This document shows positions 61,271-64,000 of a stretch of DNA of 64,000 nucleotides, in pieces. Every line of letters starts with the position of its first letter. Within the stretch, counting starts at the first letter, position 1. The notes beneath the pieces were generated by a model. It did no database searches. It was not told where the DNA came from and worked only from the letters and a program-made list of their open reading frames with translations. Source of the stretch: JAFGUF01 sp040883315 (GTDB taxonomy: Bacteria > Bacillota > Clostridia > Christensenellales > UMGS416); assembly GCA_040883315.1 (NCBI GenBank), contig JBFLKU010000006.1, positions 1 through 64,000 of the forward strand, read 5' to 3'. The translations under genes were made by a program, and so were the position numbers.

Positions 61271-62188
61271 ATGGAGATACAATTAAACGGCATAGTAAAA
61301 AGATTTGGCGAAAAGACAGCCGTAGACAATGTATCATTCACTGCTAAGGGAGGGCAGGCTTTCGGACTTCTGGGCAGGAATGGAGCAGGCAAGACCACAA
61401 CCATGCGAATGATAATGGACGTTTTTAAATCCGATGAGGGCAGCATTACAATAGACAATGCAAAAATAGACAGAAAAAAAGTGCGCTTTGGATATCTTCC
61501 GGAGGAGCGTGGGCTTTATCCGAAGAAAAAGATAAAAGATCAGCTTTTGTATTTGGCTGAGCTAAATGACATGAACAGGAAAGATGCAATTGTCTCTATA
61601 GAGCACTGGCTGGAAAAGCTGGACATGAAGCAGCATATAGACAAAAAGCTGGATACGCTATCTAAAGGAAATCAGCAGAAAATACAGCTGGCATCAGTTT
61701 TGATGATAAATCCTGATATTATTATTTTAGATGAGCCTTTTTCAGGGCTAGATCCTGTTAATGCATCTGTGCTGCAGGACATTGTGGACGAGCAGATAAA
61801 GCTGGGCAAGATAGTCATTTTCTCCAGCCATCAGATGAATAATATTGAGGAAGTGTGCGACGATATCATCATTTTAGATGAAGGCAAGGCTGCACTTGCT
61901 GGCAATTTGCAGGAGATAAAAAACTCTTACCCAAAAACACATATAAATATAACGGGTAAAGACATAGGCAAGATAAAAGTGGATATCGAGAAAAAGCTGA
62001 CGTCATTTGTGCGAGATATTGTAATGGATGAATATGAGCTGGATATACACCTGAAAAGCGAAAAGGGCAGAGACGAAATACTGGATATTATATCTGCCAA
62101 CAGTTACGAGATAGATAGCTTCAGCGTGGTGAAGCCCACATTAAATGAGATATTTATAAAAGCTACAAAGAGGGGAGAAGACAAATGA
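61271..62188 (+). CDS. ABC transporter ATP-binding protein, NatA-like
   Basis: 305 residues. Walker A is LGRNGAGKTTTMRM, signature LSKGNQQKIQLASVL, Walker B DIIILDEPFSGLDPVN, and the switch His is in FSSHQMNNIEEVC. A C-terminal domain of about 85 residues (DUF4162-like) follows. It is the ATPase of an ABC-2 exporter, the permease gene overlapping by 4 bases. The nearest style is the NatA sodium exporter, but the cargo is not established. AAGGAG precedes the ATG. Confidence 0.92.
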   Translation: MEIQLNGIVKRFGEKTAVDNVSFTAKGGQAFGLLGRNGAGKTTTMRMIMDVFKSDEGSITIDNAKIDRKKVRFGYLPEERGLYPKKKIKDQLLYLAELNDMNRKDAIVSIEHWLEKLDMKQHIDKKLDTLSKGNQQKIQLASVLMINPDIIILDEPFSGLDPVNASVLQDIVDEQIKLGKIVIFSSHQMNNIEEVCDDIIILDEGKAALAGNLQEIKNSYPKTHINITGKDIGKIKVDIEKKLTSFVRDIVMDEYELDIHLKSEKGRDEILDIISANSYEIDSFSVVKPTLNEIFIKATKRGEDK

Positions 62189-63438
62189 AAAAATTCTTTA
62201 CAGTATTCAAGTTTGAGTTTTCAAACCTTGTAAAAAGCAAGCCGTTTATAATACTATCTATACTGGTTGTTGTGGGAATGGGCATCGCAATGTCATACCC
62301 AAGAATAAGCCAGATGATAGATGATGCAAAAGGCGATGATGTGCCTGTAGATGCAGCGATGACTATGGCCTTGATAAATGAATCAGTTTATGATGACGAC
62401 ATAATAACAGGCATGTTTGCGTCTGCTATGCCGGACTATGAAATCCACAAAGAAACAGGAAGCATAGACGATGCAAAGCAAATGATAAAGGATGAGCTAT
62501 ATGGATATGTACTGTATCTGGAAGGCGAAAATGACTATACACTGGTCACAGAGTCTATAGGACTAGAGAGCAGCATAACATACAGAGTGGACGGCATATT
62601 GCTGGACAACTACAAAGCCTATCTTTTGGCACAGCAGGGGCTAGAGCCCGATACAGCAAGCCAAATACTGAAGGCATCAATGAATGCAGATGTATTTGAA
62701 ACAGGAAAAAATCAATCAGAATCGTTTTTATACACCTATATACTGCTGTTTTTCCTATATATGATAATAATAATATACGGACAGATGGTGGCAACCAGCG
62801 TGGCAACAGAAAAAAGCAGCCGTGCTATGGAAGTGCTTGTAACCACTATAGACCCTGTGCGCATGATGTTCGGCAAGGTGCTAGGCATTGGTGCAGCAGC
62901 TCTTTGCCAGGTAGCTGTGGTGGTGGCATCCGGTGCATTCTTTTTTAATCTAAATCAGGATTATTTAGGAGGCAAGGAGATAATCGGAACACTATTTAAT
63001 ATACCAACAGAAACGCTTGTTATTTCATTAATACTGATAGTGCTAGGATTTTTTGTATATGCATTCCTGTATGCAGCAGTTGGCTCTCTGGTAAGCAGAA
63101 TAGAGGATGTCAGCTCTGGAGTATTGCCTATAACATTCATATCTATCGGTGCATTTATGGCAGTTATGTTTTCTATGACATCAGGTAATCTAGACAGTGT
63201 GCTGATGAAGATATTCACGTATTTCCCGCTCACCTCGCCGTATGCTCTGCTGGTAAGGATGTCTATGACGGATGTTGGACTGCTGGAGGGCGTGGGAGCT
63301 ATAGCACTGCTATTGGTCACCTGCATAATAATCGGATATATAGCAGCCATGATATACAAGCTGGGCGTGCTGATGTATGGCAAGCCTCCAAAACTAAAAG
63401 AAGTATTTAAACTTCTGAAAACAAACAAAAAAGCATAG
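62185..63438 (+). CDS. ABC-2 type permease, NatB-like
   Basis: 417 residues. One helix near the N-terminus (about 20-38) is followed by a large extracytoplasmic domain of about 130 residues. Then five to six helices (from about 178 on) include MVATSVATEKSSRAMEVLVTT and DPVRMMFGKVLGIGAAAL, hallmarks of ABC-2 permeases of the NatB/YhaP type. GGGGAG lies within the end of the ATPase gene; the two form one exporter. A terminator follows. Confidence 0.9.
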   Translation: MKKFFTVFKFEFSNLVKSKPFIILSILVVVGMGIAMSYPRISQMIDDAKGDDVPVDAAMTMALINESVYDDDIITGMFASAMPDYEIHKETGSIDDAKQMIKDELYGYVLYLEGENDYTLVTESIGLESSITYRVDGILLDNYKAYLLAQQGLEPDTASQILKASMNADVFETGKNQSESFLYTYILLFFLYMIIIIYGQMVATSVATEKSSRAMEVLVTTIDPVRMMFGKVLGIGAAALCQVAVVVASGAFFFNLNQDYLGGKEIIGTLFNIPTETLVISLILIVLGFFVYAFLYAAVGSLVSRIEDVSSGVLPITFISIGAFMAVMFSMTSGNLDSVLMKIFTYFPLTSPYALLVRMSMTDVGLLEGVGAIALLLVTCIIIGYIAAMIYKLGVLMYGKPPKLKEVFKLLKTNKKA

Positions 63439-63445
63439 AATAAAG

Positions 63446-63483
63446 CAACCTCTTTATAGTATAATAAAGGGGTTGATTTTTTT
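63446..63483 (+). terminator. Terminator of the NatAB-like operon
   Basis: CAACCTCTTTA pairs with TAAAGGGGTTG (one G-T pair), then ATTTTTTT. Confidence 0.85.
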
Positions 63484-63509
63484 ATATCGGCAGAAGGTGA
63501 TGAAGAAAG

Positions 63510-64000
63510 ATGGAACATAAAGTATTGAATACTCCTCGTGGAGATGTGCACTATTGGATAAATAGCAATTCAGCAAAAAGATGCATAGTTTTTACTCACG
63601 GACTGACTGCAAACCATAGGATGTTTGAAAAGCAGATAGAGCACTTTGAAGATAATTATAGAGTTATAGTCTGGGATGTGCCTATGCATGGGCTTTCCCG
63701 ACCATATAAGGACCTTTCATATAAAAATACAGCACTCGATTTAAACTCAATTTTAGAAAATGAAAAAATAGAAAAAGCAGTTCTCGTAGGAATGTCTATG
63801 GGAGGATATCCAAGTCAGGAGTTTGCATCGATATATCCTGAAAAGGTAGAGGGATTTGTGGCACTAGACACTACACCATTTGGACTAAAATATTATTCAA
63901 AATCGGATAAATGGTGGCTGCGGCAGGTGGAGCCTATGGCAAAATGGTTTCCGGACAAAATGCTTCGAGAAAGCATGGCGAAGTCTGTTTCTAAAACACA
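63510..64000 (+). CDS. Alpha/beta hydrolase (partial, runs off window end)
   Basis: The first 163 codons are present and the gene continues beyond the window. Translation gives a typical alpha/beta hydrolase: the oxyanion segment VFTHGLTANHRMF, VWDVPMHGLS, and the nucleophile elbow VGMSMGGYPSQEF with Ser at the centre. ALDTTPFG follows. The catalytic acid and His lie outside or near the edge. AGAAGG is 12 bases before the ATG. It begins just after the ABC-2 terminator. Substrate unknown. Confidence 0.85.
   Translation, partial: MEHKVLNTPRGDVHYWINSNSAKRCIVFTHGLTANHRMFEKQIEHFEDNYRVIVWDVPMHGLSRPYKDLSYKNTALDLNSILENEKIEKAVLVGMSMGGYPSQEFASIYPEKVEGFVALDTTPFGLKYYSKSDKWWLRQVEPMAKWFPDKMLRESMAKSVSKT

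Noticed and set aside
1..64000. CRISPR array
   Set aside because: No regularly spaced identical repeats with unique spacers were seen; the only periodic signal is the coding repeat at 35.3-35.6 kb.

Overview
The window is a bacterial chromosome segment, most likely from an anaerobic member of the Clostridia (Firmicutes). The evidence is moderate-to-low GC, heavy use of ATA and AGA codons, AGGAGG-type ribosome sites, TTGACA/TATAAT promoters, a class III fructose-1,6-bisphosphatase, and the gene order rpmG-secE-nusG-rplK-rplA. Genus cannot be fixed by eye. Glutaminyl-tRNA synthetase alongside glutamyl-tRNA synthetase, and adenosylhomocysteinase instead of a visible Pfs/LuxS route, are less common in this phylum and may help placement.

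Layout. 1-5.3 kb: a tRNA-Pro(GGG) gene followed by an AT-rich accessory stretch of four unrecognised genes (one zinc-ribbon-like, two membrane, one HEAT-like), separated by intergenic repeats that carry their own terminators. No integrase is visible. 5.4-10.7 kb: ddl-murF, a lipoprotein, a Ca2+/cation antiporter and a LURP-one-like protein. 10.7-13.7 kb: MFS transporter and queT on the minus strand, divergent from a GNAT-GtrA fusion gene. 13.8-18.8 kb: rpmG-secE-nusG, then rplK-rplA behind an L1-type leader, then MATE-rdgB-yfcE. 18.8-22.5 kb (minus): an OmpR-like regulator with a degenerate receiver, glnS and an acetyltransferase-like gene. 22.6-30 kb: SIS protein, small membrane proteins, an ECF S component, an MBL hydrolase, comEC-holA and an oxidoreductase. 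30-34.5 kb (minus): a heterodimeric ABC exporter with its TetR regulator and a clear palindromic operator. 34.6-38.5 kb: a DUF2089 regulator with a tetrapeptide-repeat protein, then an L,D-transpeptidase with CSPG repeats and a YdcF protein. 38.6-50.8 kb: fbp, a VanY-like peptidase, U32 peptidase, an ahcY-deaminase-lipoprotein operon, comEB, a HAD phosphatase and icd. 51-64 kb: DsrE protein, oxidoreductase, ruvCAB-queA-tgt, yajC, a proteasome-like Ntn hydrolase with TPRs, gltX, a NatAB-like ABC exporter and the start of an alpha/beta hydrolase.

Functional links. queT, queA and tgt together suggest salvage of a queuosine precursor. ahcY and the adjacent deaminase suggest SAH recycling, perhaps through S-inosylhomocysteine. 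ddl, murF, the L,D-transpeptidase and the VanY-like peptidase act on peptidoglycan. comEC and comEB suggest DNA-uptake potential.

Most interesting items: the Ntn hydrolase-TPR gene (Thr1, Asp17 and a downstream Lys in proteasome/HslV-like positions); the protein with 28 glycines at exact four-residue spacing; the repeat-flanked orphan genes beside tRNA-Pro; four genes whose promoters sit 6-7 bases before the start codon, predicting leaderless mRNAs; and the ahcY-deaminase pair. All functional calls are from reading the sequence; no database search was possible.
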